The position numbers and the translations under genes were made by a program. A model generated the notes under the pieces. It worked only from the letters and a program-made list of their open reading frames with translations, was not told the DNA's origin and made no database searches. From Atopsyche davidsoni (lineage: Eukaryota > Arthropoda > Insecta > Trichoptera > Hydrobiosidae), in the NCBI GenBank assembly GCA_022113835.1, contig JAILWY010000013.1, positions 16,924,501 through 16,988,500 of the forward strand: DNA of 64,000 bases, read 5' to 3'. Within the stretch, counting starts at the first letter, position 1. Every line of letters begins with the position of its first letter. Below, in pieces: positions 23,871-35,504 of this stretch.

Positions 23871-25789
23871 ATGATTTTATTGCAGCTTTTTTTTGTTTTT
23901 ACGTGTTTTTTTTAAATTTTGATTCTGTGAAGGCGTATAAAAGAGACGCCACCGTAGCCCGATGGTTACTTTATGTCTGGCCCGAGTGCGGTGGCTAAAA
24001 AAAAAAAAAAAAAGTTGCAAGTGTAATAAAGGTGATGCAAATTTATTACTTGCATAGAGAATGTAAAAAAAACTCATATAAGTTAGTTCACTAGCGCTGG
24101 GCAGCTGATTTACCTCTCGCATTTAATGCATTTTTCTCGATCATACCGATATTAACTAAGAGCGAAACCGAACACCTCGGGTTGGGTATTTGTTCTAAAA
24201 CACTTTACCATAAAGCAATCAAGATAGCTCTTTTTCGTAAAAGTTAGGTAACAATTTAAAATCCTTTTTGTAAAATCATTACGCTATCGAACTCACAACG
24301 AAATTGAACAGGTATAGTCTATCAATTCTTATAATATGTGAATTTCAAGTGGATGGAGAAAAAGAAAGGCAAGGAGAGCTCTTGTTGTATAGACTCGCTA
24401 AAGTAGATAGAGTATCATGATTTATTCACTGAAAAAAATGATACTATTAGAAAACCATCGCGTATGTTTTCATGACAATATATATATACATATATTTATA
24501 TATCCAGTCGCAGGATCGGTCGTCGCAGATCGCAGCCACTGCGGCGGGCGAAAGAAACTCGTCGTTAAAAAAAAGCATGTGGAAAATTTTCAAAAGTATT
24601 ATATTTCAAATATTAAAATTGAATTCCACTAAGTACTCGTCCATATTTCCATGAAAACCTTCGAAAAGTTAGATGTTTTCGTAACTCAGTGATTTTTTCC
24701 TCCCGCAACATACTGAACGACCGTCGTACAGTATGGGTGTAATTTCGAAACAAATAGAGATAAAAATCTAATAAACTGAAGGTCCCCACGAAAATCCGGT
24801 ACTACAATATTTCAGTCAGCCCAGGATATAAATTTAAATTTAAATCAACATGGCTGTGAATCAACGTATGTGAGCGTCGCCAAGCTAATTTATAGATTGA
24901 TAATCAAATGCTAGGAGGTGGCAGTGAAAGCGAGGTAAGATGAATTATTCTCAGGTACGGACTGCGTGTTGTGTGCTATCCAGCCCTACCCCCCGGATCG
25001 AGTATAATATTAACGTATAATCATAAAGATGTATATTTACAAACTTACGCTGTGAAATATGTTTGACTTTGAAGAATAAATAGAGTTCCCTCGATCAAAA
25101 TGCTTTTGTTGATCACCCTGAGTAAAAGAAAAGCAAACTAAAAGATCATTTTCAAAGGAGAATTGAAATTGTTCAAATTATGTTTAAAAGATATATTTTT
25201 CAAACCGATTTCAAAAATCATAAAAATATCCTTGTTGTCAACAGTAGTCATTGTATACCACGAGATAATTTTATAAAAAATATTTAAAAATCACACGACA
25301 GACTTAGAATTTTTTAAACATACAAAAATCGACAAACGTTCTTCTCAAAGATATCCAGCGTAAGTTCCTAAATGGTCGGTCCATTTTACCGAGAAGCAGG
25401 AAGTTTTATCTTTTTGCGAGTAGTTTTTCCCTCATTTCCCGAGGTCACTTATGATGGAGTCACTCGGAGGGGGCTGCACGGTCGAGCCCCGGGCTGTCAC
25501 CTAATGAGCCAAGAGGCCGAGGGAAATCCCTCATGACTAACGGCGAGCCATGCTACTCCTGATGACAAAAACTTTACAAGTTCTTTGATATCCTTTTGAC
25601 GCAACATTAGGCCGATATGAAATTTGTCGAGGAATAAAATAAGGCTACGAATTTTCTTTCGCAAACTTTAAGGTATTTTCTACGCTAGAGCTTGAGTGAT
25701 GAGACGTGTGATTTTTACACGTACAGCTTTAGTATAGACTTTTCACGAAAAAAAGTTTAAGAAGATTTAGTATTCACGCTCATTTACTT
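23871..25789. other. AT-rich stretch without a supported gene, with a PLE-tail fragment
   Basis: No host coding sequence recognised. Homopolymer A run at 23998-24013. GC-rich patch at about 25430-25560. PLE-tail fragment at 24573-24645 listed separately. Confidence 0.45.
24573..24645 (+). repeat. PLE-tail repeat, terminal fragment
   Basis: GCATGTGGAAAATTTTC, then TTAAAATTGAATTCCACTAA and GTACTC, the outer end of the family in + orientation. Confidence 0.65.
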
Positions 25790-25795
25790 TCACGG

Positions 25796-26000
<205 letters not shown>

Positions 26001-26005
26001 GATTA

Positions 26006-26158
26006 CTATTGGTGTGTAGAGATACTGCAATTTATAGCAGGCCTCGTTCAGGTCAGCTCACTTCTCAAAAGGCTTTCTACCCAACAAATCACTTTAATCA
26101 GAGTTCATGGACGGGAGTCATTCCCAAGCGGGCCGGGCCTCTCGCGATGACTGAAGGT
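26006..26158 (+). repeat. Dispersed repeat R-B, copy 2 (153 bp)
   Basis: Ungapped match to 7912-8064 with about five substitutions. It is wedged between the TA array on its left and repeat R-C on its right, so three separately dispersed units are stacked here. Confidence 0.85.
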
Positions 26159-26159
26159 A

Positions 26160-26371
26160 TATATATATATATATATTTATATATATGTGTGTGTCTATGT
26201 GTGTGTGTGTGTGTGTGTGTGTAGTTAGTACTCTTGTATATGTACTAATTTTTTACATTTTAGAAATTAAACGGATAATTTTTTTTATATGATTTTTTAG
26301 ATAATTTTATTGGTGGCACCAAAAATCTAAATAGTCTACAATAATAATAAACTATGTAGCCTCTAAGAAAC
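26160..26371 (+). repeat. Dispersed repeat R-C with TA/CA arrays, copy 2
   Basis: Reverse-complement partner of 15696-15912, with the same order: TA array, GT array broken by CTAT, then GTAGTTAGTACTCTTGTATA, AATTTTATTGGTGGCACC and TAGCCTCTAAGAAAC. Identity is very high outside the microsatellites. Confidence 0.85.
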
Positions 26372-27088
26372 TAAATAGCCTAAACTAATAAGAGTATTTG
26401 CGGGGGCCGGGAGAAGCTAGAAAATAAGAAGGACCAGGGCGGATGAGGAATAGCAGGCATTTTTCACAAGAAAGAAAAAAGCTAGCCGAAAAAATTCAGT
26501 AAATTTTCGCCGCAGCCAATAAATTTCCCGACTTTATTGAATCGCTTTCAATTTACATTTGGAATACATCTTGCACACGCGGCCCGGGGCGACCGCGCCG
26601 AGTCACGCGCCGAGTCACGCGCCGAGTCACGCGCCGAGTCACGCGGCGAGCTCGCGCGCCGAGGCTCGGCCGCGCTAGCGTGCGCTCGAATTATAAAGTT
26701 GACCGATTTCAATTCTCAAAGCCTTAGCCAAGTTAGAGCATTGTGATGATTTCTTCAAAGCGGGTGACACGTACTTCTTTTGCAGAATCGAGTGATCTCC
26801 CTTGACAAAACGCGAGATAGGAATATTCGCCCACAAGTGGTAATAAATAGTTTGAGTGGAGGCGAGATGAATTGTTTTGTTAATGATCGTAATATAAAAA
26901 AAACATGTTTGACGCAAAAGTACGGTCATTTCAGAAACCAACGCTAATAGCAGAATCGTAGAAGAATTAATGATTGAAGAATGAAGAATTAATGAAGTAG
27001 AAATGAGTAATGAATACTGATTATAATTGCAATTACAAAGCTATTTATTTGCTGAAGCTGTTTTTACGCGGGTGCTACTGAATCTTTG
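26372..27088. other. Stretch without a supported gene
   Basis: Apart from the 12-bp minisatellite and its GC-rich island, nothing recognisable. Confidence 0.45.
26596..26644. repeat. 12-bp minisatellite, four units
   Basis: Four tandem CGCCGAGTCACG units inside a short GC-rich island (about 26575-26690) with many CpG. Confidence 0.9.
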
Positions 27089-27096
27089 CTTTAGTG

Positions 27097-27625
27097 CAGG
27101 GGCTCTCAAACTCTTTAGGCCCACGGGCCCTTTTTCATAGTCAAAACTTGCCCACGGACCCCCTTTCATGGTCAAAACTTGCCCACGGACCCCCTTTCAT
27201 GGTCAAAACTTGCCCACGGATTCCCTTTCATAGTCAACACTTGCCCACGGACCCCCTTTCATAGTCAAAACTTGCCTAGGGACCCTGAGTAAAATACTAC
27301 ATAAATTCATATTATAGACTAGTTGGTGCAAGTATCGACTCTATGGCATTCCTGTATAAACCTGCCTGACTCACCGCGATGCCTGTTATTACTTGTATTT
27401 TATGCACCTGTCTATATTTATATTTTACTTAGGACGTTAAAATCGCTAATAATGTATTCATTGTTATTTATTTTAAGTTCCATATTAATAAAAACGTGTC
27501 ACAATTTTTTTATTTTATATTAAACTGATGTTGTTCAGGGACCTCCAAACCTATTTTAATTAAGGACCCCCTGAATGATTCTAGGGACCCCTTGGGGTCC
27601 GTAGATACCACTTTGGGAACCCCAG
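27097..27625. mobile_element. Nonautonomous hAT-type element with internal 31-bp repeats
   Basis: Starts CAGGGGCTCTCAAACT and ends with TTTGGGAACCCCAG, an imperfect inverted pair (about 12 of 16) of the hAT CAGGGGT type. The flanks CTTTAGTG (27089-27096) and CTTAAGTG (27626-27633) form an 8-bp duplication with one mismatch, as expected for hAT. Inside, 27120-27274 is five 31-bp tandem units around CCCACGGACCCCCTTTCATG. No transposase is encoded. Confidence 0.85.
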
Positions 27626-27633
27626 CTTAAGTG

Positions 27634-29310
27634 TAAAGTAGCCGTAATACGTTATATTCGTGGAATATGAGCTCACAGTGTCGATGTGTGATGGCGCAAT
27701 CTGCCGATACTCAAAAAGCGGAACGTTCAATAATATATTTCAATACTTCCAGTTATATATTTCATACTCACTTCATATTTGATATTTCGTTTTTATTTTA
27801 AATATATTGCAACATTTATATAAAAGCTTAAAATTCAAGCACCGCATTATACTGCAAATATAAATAATTATCAATCGATTTATATTATTAACTAATTTCA
27901 TACGTGCGCCTATATAATATTCACTTAATCGTTCGACGAAAAATGAATTCCGCGCAAATCGTCGATCTCGTCTACCTGAGGCCAACAACTCAGCTTTTAC
28001 TTTTTGGCGTTAAATAATTTTGAAATATAATTTATAAGAATAAAAATGAGAATATATCTCGCAAAGCATCAAAATGACAATCATCTTTATCCAATGGGCC
28101 AGGTAAAAGATTCCACAAAGAATGAATAACAAACACCATCTATGGAAAATCATTTATCAATCTTTACCTCTGTAAAAAAGCCATTAAAACCTAACAATGC
28201 AAGCTTTTTTTATCCGAATGATAAATGTTGCTTAAAATATTGTATTCATCTTTAAGAATTTTCTACCGAATGCGATGAGCACTATTTTTGAGCATTCGGA
28301 AGGGAGAACATTGTAATTTCTCGAGGTTAGAGACTAAAAATGGGAGCACCGTCTTGAAGCTTTCACTAAAATACTTCAAAGCTAATAAAATAATTAAAGT
28401 ACGGATTTTTTTGGATGCAAAATACACAATTAGTCGGTCACTTGATATGCTCGGGCCCCGCGGAGCCAACGAGCTCCCGCGCGACCGTCTGGTACGAACT
28501 TCGCGAAATGCACTAACCTGCATTACTTATTAGATGTGAATAAGGGTTAATATCTTCAATGTAAGCTATCAGTTAAGAATATATGTAAAATCACTTATTA
28601 TCCGCCATTCTTGTTTTTTAAATACAATATAATAATCATGAGTGAGGTGACAACAACATTTAACATAAATTGAACTATCCTTTTATTACAATATTTTATT
28701 AATTCACATAATCACATAGTATTGTAGTACTTAAACGCAAGAAGAAAGATATGCATTCCTTGTACAAAAACACATAAATCAAATAAAACCTCTAAGTCAT
28801 TCAAGAAATTCAAAAGCTATCATCGCTAATGCAATCAAATCAAGATGTTTGTGCATTTAAAATAGCCCACTATCATTGACAACAAGTATCCATTTTAATA
28901 TATTTAATTTTTGTTTTGGTCTTGTATCAACTCCCAACATAATAAAAAAGTTATTCTGAAACTTTTGTCGTTCTGTCCACCGTCTCTTACGAATGAGAGA
29001 ATTTTCAGGGGTGAGTCGATATGATAATAATATTAGCATCAAAAAAAAAAATTGTTTATTACTATTTCAATGCTGCCGGAAAAAAATCAAAAGAAATCTA
29101 AAATATATCCGATAAACAGCAATCCGACGTGAAGGAAACACCGGGATGCTTTACATTCGGAAGCCATCTTTGGGAAAATGAAAAAGCACAATTATTACCG
29201 AAATATTCTGGCAAGTGACCCACTTAAGCAAATATTGGGTCTTTGTGTTACATTTGCAAATATATCAATGAAGCCAAGAGAGCTTGATGGGTTTGGCTGT
29301 CTATGCGAAT
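27634..29310. other. AT-rich stretch without a supported gene
   Basis: No recognisable coding sequence, RNA gene or element ends. Short GC-richer patch near 28450-28500. Confidence 0.5.
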
Positions 29311-29319
29311 CTCTAAATA

Positions 29320-29354
29320 TATATACATATATATACACATATATATTTATATAA

Positions 29355-29451
<97 letters not shown>

Positions 29452-29573
29452 ATATATATGTATATAAATATGTAAATATGTAAATGTGTATGTCTGTGTA
29501 TGTGTACTGATTGCTTAGTCCTTAGCACACTGCATTTTCATAGCGGAGGGCCATATCAACTACCTACTATATA

Positions 29574-29612
<39 letters not shown>
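29320..29612. repeat. Long (TA)n arrays
   Basis: Interrupted TA dinucleotides at 29320-29460 and again at about 29568-29612, separated by a short TGTATGTCTGTGTATGTG segment and about 90 unique bases. Confidence 0.9.
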
Positions 29613-29616
<4 letters not shown>

Positions 29617-30072
29617 ATTTACTGTTTAAACCTTTAATTGAAATTTATGCATGTATTTTTAGTTTGGATTAGTATCCAAAGCGACATGTCCGAGCCGCAG
29701 GTGTGTAAAGCGAGTTTTTCGTCATTTTTTATCACTTTCTCCATCAACTTTATCGGGAAGTTGTCAGTCATGATTGATCATTTCAATGAGAGCATCGCTC
29801 AAATAAAGACAAACTTACATCGTAACAGGAGATGCTATGTAATGTTTACATTGTTGTAATGCGCCCCTGCGCCATGATGGATGATCAAATTACTGCGAAT
29901 AAATACTCAAAGCTATACAGTATTGCCTGATATAAAGCCATCAGTCTAATTAATGAACCACGTTGTTCTTTACAGAATAAATATTTCATCAACTATCATG
30001 GCAGTTCCAGATTTCCTGGCTATATTCACTAGTTAACTTTTTTTTACAATTTTCATATAAACAATTCAAAAC
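29613..30072. other. Stretch without a supported gene
   Basis: A 73-codon frame at 29638-29859 has no recognisable features. Nothing else was seen. Confidence 0.4.
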
Positions 30073-30243
30073 GTTGTGACAGATAGTTTTCGGTGGAATT
30101 CAATTTTGATGTTCTTAAAAAAAACTATTTTTGTAATTTTCCACGTTCTTGTTTTTATTTGTGACCAGTTTTTTCAACCTATCTCAATAACATTTTCAAA
30201 AGAAGTCAATCGTTCGTTTGAAAATGCTAAGATTTAAAAACTC
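30073..30243 (-). repeat. PLE-tail repeat, divergent subfamily
   Basis: Reads GTGACAGATAGTTTT, CGGTGGAATTCAATTTTGAT, then TTTTTATTTGTGACCAG and AACATTTTCAAAAG. It has the same layout as the main family, with subfamily differences shared with 47231-47417. Confidence 0.65.
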
Positions 30244-30285
30244 GGATGCTAGATTTTGTATTTGTACCTTGTAATACGAGTAATA

Positions 30286-30910
30286 CAGGGTGTCCAAACA
30301 GAGTATCGGGTATTTGTTAGTTCAGTAAAACAAAAACTTACAATCAACTTAAATTAAGTATATTTTTATTGTTGATTATAAGAATACAATTTGTAAAATT
30401 ATTTTGAAAAGATGATGTTATCCTAATAGTGACCGTTACGCTGCTGGCACTCTTCTTTTTTTTTATTGCAAAATTCTTTATTAAATTAGATAAGATAATC
30501 TGGAACGAAAATTGCTGTTAACACGCTGACACATGTCTGATGTTTTGTTTCAATTCCGTTAGGGTCGTCAAATTATTCTCATAAACCCTACTTTTAAGGC
30601 ATCCCCATACGAAATAGTCAAGAGGGCTAAGGTCGGGGCTTCAGGGAGGCCATTTGATGTTACCTCTACGTGAAATGACCTTATTAGGGAATAATTCGTT
30701 AATAGCTTCAATTGATTGATTGGATGTATCACAAGTGGCCCCGTCTTGTTGAAACCATGTTCTTGGAATGAAACCTTGAAATTCCTGCAACTCTGGGCCC
30801 AAAAATTTTCGCAGCATATAATGGTCACTATTCACTATTCACAGAAATTTAGCGTAAATCACACGCAAATGTGGTTTTTGAGGATCGAATTGACTTCAAT
30901 ATTAACAAAA
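30286..30910 (-). mobile_element. DD41D (rosa-like) transposon, 5'-truncated relic
   Basis: The 3' end is CAGGGTGTCCAAACAG at 30286 (preceded by TA), read inward. The coding remnant lies at about 30560-30835 on the - strand. It reads HYMLRKFLGPELQEFQG, then WFQQDGATCDTSN with a catalytic Asp, then ISRRGNIKWPP, a stop (TGA in place of an Arg codon), and SPDLSPLDYFVWGCLKSRVY with the last catalytic Asp. Counting between the last two acidic residues gives 41, matching the rosa/DD41D group. The N-terminal half is absent here; a matching N-terminal relic of the same type lies at 45965-46335. Confidence 0.8.
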
Positions 30911-32470
30911 TGACATAGTTTAATAAAATCCTATTAGTTTTTAAAAAAATTAAATTATCAAATTAAACTATATTTCATTATGGAACCATATATATGATTT
31001 AAGGCTTTTACTTTTTTTTTCATTTTTTTAATAAAAAGATTTTAAAATGAAAAAATTAAAAAAAAAGAAGTTTTTACCACTATGAGTATTGAGATTTTTA
31101 AAATATTCCTGAAAAACTGAGGGTTTGTAGAGAATGTCAATAAAATCAGCTCATATATTTATGTTTTTCTTCCGTTACTGGCTTATTTGTAGTGTATAGA
31201 TAATATTTCCATATATATTGGTATTACGCTTATAGGTTTGTGTTTTCCGAAAATTTAAATATATATATTAATTTTTTTTTGTATTTTATATATATATATA
31301 TTTAAGTTTTGGTAGAATATTGTTTTATATATATACATATTTTATAATGAATACAATTTTTTTGTCCGTTTGATGTTTTGTTTTTATTTATAGAATTTCG
31401 TAGGCCAAATACATATATTGTAAATTAATTAAACTTAAAAATATAACATTTATCATTCATTCATAATTTAACAAAATACTCACTTCAATCCAGTTCTTTT
31501 GGTACTAATTACTGCAAGTGAAAATATTTACTCACAAAATCACAACCTAAAATGTCAACGATGGGCAAACAAATTAGGTCACCCAGACACAATTTAGGAT
31601 GTGCCTTGTGACGTAATACGTTGTCGATGTTGTCACACGAGTTGATGGTATCGGGTGACCGTAAGGCCTTCCAATTAACGTTTAATTTCCGGGACGCTCA
31701 GGCCTGCGGGCCGCAGCCCGAGGCGGCTCCGGGAGCGGCTGGCGAGGGCGAGCGCAGCGCATCGCTTGTGCAAGCTCGTCCGTTTAATCTTCGCAGAATG
31801 ACAACTGCAACTTATTTTTTTTTAAATGTCAATAGTCAATAGTCAATGTATCCAGCAATTTAGAAGCTTACGAACACTTATGTTACTACGAATTTATTTT
31901 TAAGGAGTTAGTGGTCAGATATGTTTTTTTTATTTTATAAATACAATTTTTACTAAATATTTTTTTCCTAGTGCATAAATAACGAGCACTGTATCATTTT
32001 AAATTCAAATCAAGCTTTACAGGGGATTCTCTTATTTAAAAAGCGTATCTCTAGAAACTGCTTGAATTTGAAGCATTCATTGAAGAATTTGCATTTTCTA
32101 CGTTTACATTCGAATGCAGATAAATTCTCGAAACGATTCTTTCGCATAAAATATCGAAGAGATTAAATACGAACGCAACCGTTTAGCGACCGAGAATATT
32201 TCTCGAAACCGGGAAATAAAATTCCTGTGGTCGGGGAAGGGAGTGAATTAACGTAAAATTATTTTACTTATTCAAGTACGAATCTGCCTTCGCCAAAGAC
32301 AAATTTGCATCGCAGTCTCTCGGGAAATTCTATCTGAATTTGAATTTATTTCGTTGCATATTTTGAAACTCGAACTACGTTAAACATTTCTGAGGTGAAA
32401 ATATCCCGCAACGGCGGGCCGGCGTGGCTCGGACGACCGCACACGAGCGCGACGCGCCTCGCCGGAGGGA
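30911..32470. other. AT-rich stretch without a supported gene
   Basis: Nothing recognisable as a gene. A segment near 31135-31200 is similar in inverted orientation to about 57930-58010 (shared GTTTTTCTTCCGTTACTGGC). GC-rich island at about 31685-31790. Confidence 0.45.
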
Positions 32471-32473
32471 CGC

Positions 32474-32529
32474 AGGCTCCCTGCTCCCTGCTCCCTGCTC
32501 CCTGCTCCCTGCTCCCTGCTCCCTGCTCC
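32474..32529. repeat. 7-bp minisatellite
   Basis: About 7.5 copies of GCTCCCT in a GC-rich island. Confidence 0.9.
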
Positions 32530-32767
32530 GCGCCCCTCTAGCCAAGGATGGTGTTGAGGTCTCGGGAGGTCACGTTGAGTCGCGGGTGGTTACTTTACAA
32601 CATAAATCCCTTGACAGCTGACAAAATGGCCGCCAGTTAAAATAGTGTTGCCAACTTAAAGTTCTATACCTCTATAAAAAACACCCTATATAAAGTAGTA
32701 CCAATTTTTTTTTAAATATAAGTGTTAATTTTTTATATGCTTTTTTCGCCTTTAATCAATTCCAAAT

Positions 32768-32797
32768 GCATTTAATATTTTTGACAGAGAGTACACA
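32768..32797 (-). repeat. PLE-tail terminal fragment
   Basis: The terminal block TAATATTTTTGACAGAGAG followed by TAC; the rest is missing. It borders the 10-bp minisatellite region. Confidence 0.5.
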
Positions 32798-32847
32798 AAG
32801 TTTTAATAAAACGGATAATAAAAAAGAACGCATCAGAGCGCAACTCC

Positions 32848-33248
32848 GCGCGCGCCCGCTCCGCGCCTCTCCGCGCCTCTCCGCGCCTCTCCGCGCCTCT
32901 CCGCGCCTCTCCGCGCCTCTCCGCGCCTCTCCGCTTCTCTCCGCGCCTCTCCGCGCCTCTCCGCGCCTCTCCGCGCCTCTCCGCTTCTCTCCGCGCCTCT
33001 CCGCGCCTCTCCGCGCCTCTCCGCGCCTCTCCGCTTCTCTCCGCGCCTCTCCGCGCCTCTCCGCGCCTCTCCGCGCCTCTCCGCTTCTCTCCGCTTCTCT
33101 CCGCGCCTCTCCGCGCCTCTCCGCGCCTCTCCGCTTCTCTCCGCGCCTCTCCGCGCCTCTCCGCGCCTCTCCGCGCCTCTCCGCTTCTCTCCGCGCCTCT
33201 CCGCTTCTCTCCGCGCCTCTCCGCGCCTCTCCGCGCTCTCTCCGTGCC
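32848..33248. repeat. 10-bp minisatellite with 50-bp higher-order rhythm
   Basis: About 39 tandem CCGCGCCTCT units. A variant unit, CCGCTTCTCT, recurs at every fifth unit for most of the array (units 6, 11, 16, 21, 26 and 31 counted from 32881), with extra variant units at 22 and 33. Both strands stay open for about 180 codons because the unit has no stop in any needed frame. The predicted Arg/Ala/Glu-rich and Leu/Pro/Ser-rich peptides are repeat artefacts. Confidence 0.95.
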
Positions 33249-33827
33249 TCGCCGCGCTTGCCGAGCCCTCTGCCGAACATAACTGTCTGCAACAGGGCCC
33301 GGACTGTCTGATGTACGGAGGTCCCGTCGACTCAGGCGAGCAAGAAGAGTTTTTATATCCAGTTTTTTAGAGGTAGTAAAACGTAGTGATCTAAAGCTTT
33401 ATTATGTATATGGAATACTATGTTATACCTTTTTCAACGTGTTTACGCCGTAGTTTCTGTATTCCGTATCCGATAATAGTTGATTTTTTTTATTCCCGAA
33501 GAAGCTTGCGATGTTCCTTGAAATATTTATATATTTTTGAAATAATATCTGTAAACCGTAATTTAACAAGCTCGTAATAAAATGAACAATAGTAATCTTG
33601 CATATCGACTGTCATACTTAACGATAAGCGTTTATTTAAATGGATCTCATTTTCAAAGTTTGGATACTTTACTAAGTAATATTTAGAAATATTCGGCTCG
33701 AGAATACTTAGAAAATTATGTTAGCTTATTAAGTAAATAACAATGTATTCGGCTTAGACTATATGATATATTCTGACATACAACATGTGTACAAAAATAA
33801 GATGTATATATATACTTATATATATAA
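33249..33827. other. AT-rich stretch without a supported gene
   Basis: Nothing recognisable between the minisatellite and the Helitron terminus. Confidence 0.5.
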
Positions 33828-34393
33828 CTAGCGGATACCCGGCGCGTTCTACTACGCTATATAAAGAAATATAATATTTTTTTTATTTGTTCGAAAAAAT
33901 AAAAAATAAAAAAGGAAATTTTGTTTATTTGTTAACTTTTTATCTTAATGCTAGCAGGTATATTGAGTTTTTTCGGTAGGTGTGTAAACATAACGGCGTT
34001 CTAACTCTAAAGCGCGCAGCATAACAGGAATGTTGCGAAAAACAGGAATTTTCTATGTTCAAACCAGCAATACTTAGCGATTGGCCGTGAGCCTAGTTGA
34101 TAGTTATGGCAAAAGCCGGACGCATTAGAAACTGTAATCGCTTGAAATCGGGCAAATCGGTTGAAATCATTGGAATTCGTGGTATCAGCACATCTTCTCC
34201 TTTACATTTGCCGCTGATGATTGTGGCTTAAAAAACCAAATTTGACTATCAATTGTTTAATTTTAATAGTCTCAAACAACCTCAGTATTTTTGGCTTTCA
34301 AATGAACCGGTTTGGGGCACATCGGTTAGATTGTTTTAAAGATTATCGCGGCCTACTAACCGCCAGTCATGGAGTTTGTGTTTTATATATATA
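33828..34393 (-). mobile_element. Nonautonomous Helitron, family H1 (deleted copy)
   Basis: In - strand sense the 3' end is CGCCGGGTATCCGCTAG followed by T, a standard Helitron terminus. The 5' side reads TATATATATAAAACACAAAC. Both ends and the adjoining blocks (GGTTTGGGGCACATCGGTT; TAATACTGAGG-like text) match the longer H1 copy at 36153-37351, but the Rep-coding middle is deleted. Its 5' end touches the 3' CTAG of the H2 Helitron directly. Confidence 0.8.
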
Positions 34394-35504
34394 CTAGAAA
34401 TGTAGCCCGTCATAAAATGACGTATTCGATGAACGATGCTATTGCATCGTTCATCGAATACTATTGTGTTTGAACATATGTTTGGCTGACAATAAGATGA
34501 ATCTTTCGTAAGCTTTCGTTTTGTACCATCAGTTGGATGAAGGTGTAAAGTTCTGTGATATATTAGGCCTTGAATTTTGAAGCAGAGTGGCCCTGATTCT
34601 GCCACTGGACCTGTTAATTTAGCTCCCATTGATGCAAAAGATATACTGTTATTGTATGATCTTATTTTTTTTTTGAAATTTCCATTATAAATATTTTCTT
34701 GATTTGACATAATATCCTTTAAATATACTGGGTAAAAAGGCCTTGCTGGTAGTTTCACTTTACTTTTGTGACAGCAATCGTTGAACTTTCCATCTGATGG
34801 TTTTTCTGCTTGAAAATGTAAAGCATTGTAGAATCGACAGGTCACATTCATTAATACACAATTGTGTGCAGTAATCGATATCAAACGCTCCTGTGTGAGT
34901 TTTCTGATTGTTTTTTCTGTTTCTGTTTATCTCGATGTGGATACACGCACTCGCATTTAAGACAAACGCAGCGTTCGCTGTGCATCAGTTTCTTTTTGTC
35001 TTGAGGTCGATGCGCGTACTCGAATTTTAAGAAGACGCTGCTCAAGTTTTCCTTCCAATTTATTGCTTGACATTTCTGTCACATTTCGTGTCACAATCAA
35101 CGCATCACTTTTAGGAGGCATTTTGAGTTAATAATGATGTGATAAATAATTTTTAACGCAATTTCGATAAAAAAATAAAGATAGTATGTGTCAAGTTGAC
35201 ATAAACTGGAAATTTCTAAGAAGCATCAAAATTTGTTTTTTTTAGTAAAAGTTCTAAATTTGAAATTCTCGCGGTGAACAACAGAATCATATAATTCGTA
35301 CATATTGAAACTCGCTAAAGCATTTTTTATAGTTTATGAATAAAAATATTATCCTATCGTCTTGAAATTCGGCACATAGCTGCGGAAAAATTTACTAAAC
35401 TTACGTGCAAAAAATCAGCGTTGTATCTTTTAAGATATTCTATAGAGAACTAAAAAATGAAACATACACACCCACCCACACACAATGGCTATTATTATAG
35501 TAGA
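34394..35504 (-). mobile_element. Nonautonomous Helitron, family H2, copy 2
   Basis: In - strand sense it starts TCTACTATAATAATAGCC at 35504 and ends with a CGTCATTTTATGACG hairpin, about 11 bases and CTAG at 34394. It is inverted relative to copy 1 (16834-17676), longer, and keeps more of the Rep N-terminal region. Just inside the 3' end, 34420-34460 forms a second perfect 18-bp hairpin with a TATT loop (GTATTCGATGAACGATGC arm), which is absent from copy 1. Confidence 0.85.
34440..35121 (-). pseudogene. Helitron Rep/helicase N-terminal fragment, copy 2
   Basis: In - strand sense an ATG at 35121 opens MPPKSDALIVTRNVTEM, then a basic region (RLLKIRVRASTSRQKET) typical of Helitron N-termini. 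Frame breaks occur in the Arg/Thr-rich stretch near 34920-34950. Then LTQERLISITAHNCVLMN, ARPFYPVYLKDIMSN, IRSYNNSISFASMGAKL, YHRTLHLHPTDGTKRKL and an abrupt end at the element's 3' structure. The Rep two-His motif and the helicase are missing, so it cannot mobilise itself. Confidence 0.75.

Noticed and set aside
23940..24013. Possible tRNA-derived SINE (TAGCCCGATGGTT resembles an A box, followed by an A run)
   Set aside because: No B box at the right distance and no second copy in the window. The A run may be unrelated.
27120..27274. CRISPR-like array (regular 31-bp units)
   Set aside because: Units are directly adjacent with no variable spacers, and they lie inside a eukaryotic hAT-type element.
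32756..33311. Overlapping 178- and 181-codon frames on both strands
   Set aside because: Both are products of the stop-free 10-bp repeat. Two equally long antisense frames over the same array argue against coding.
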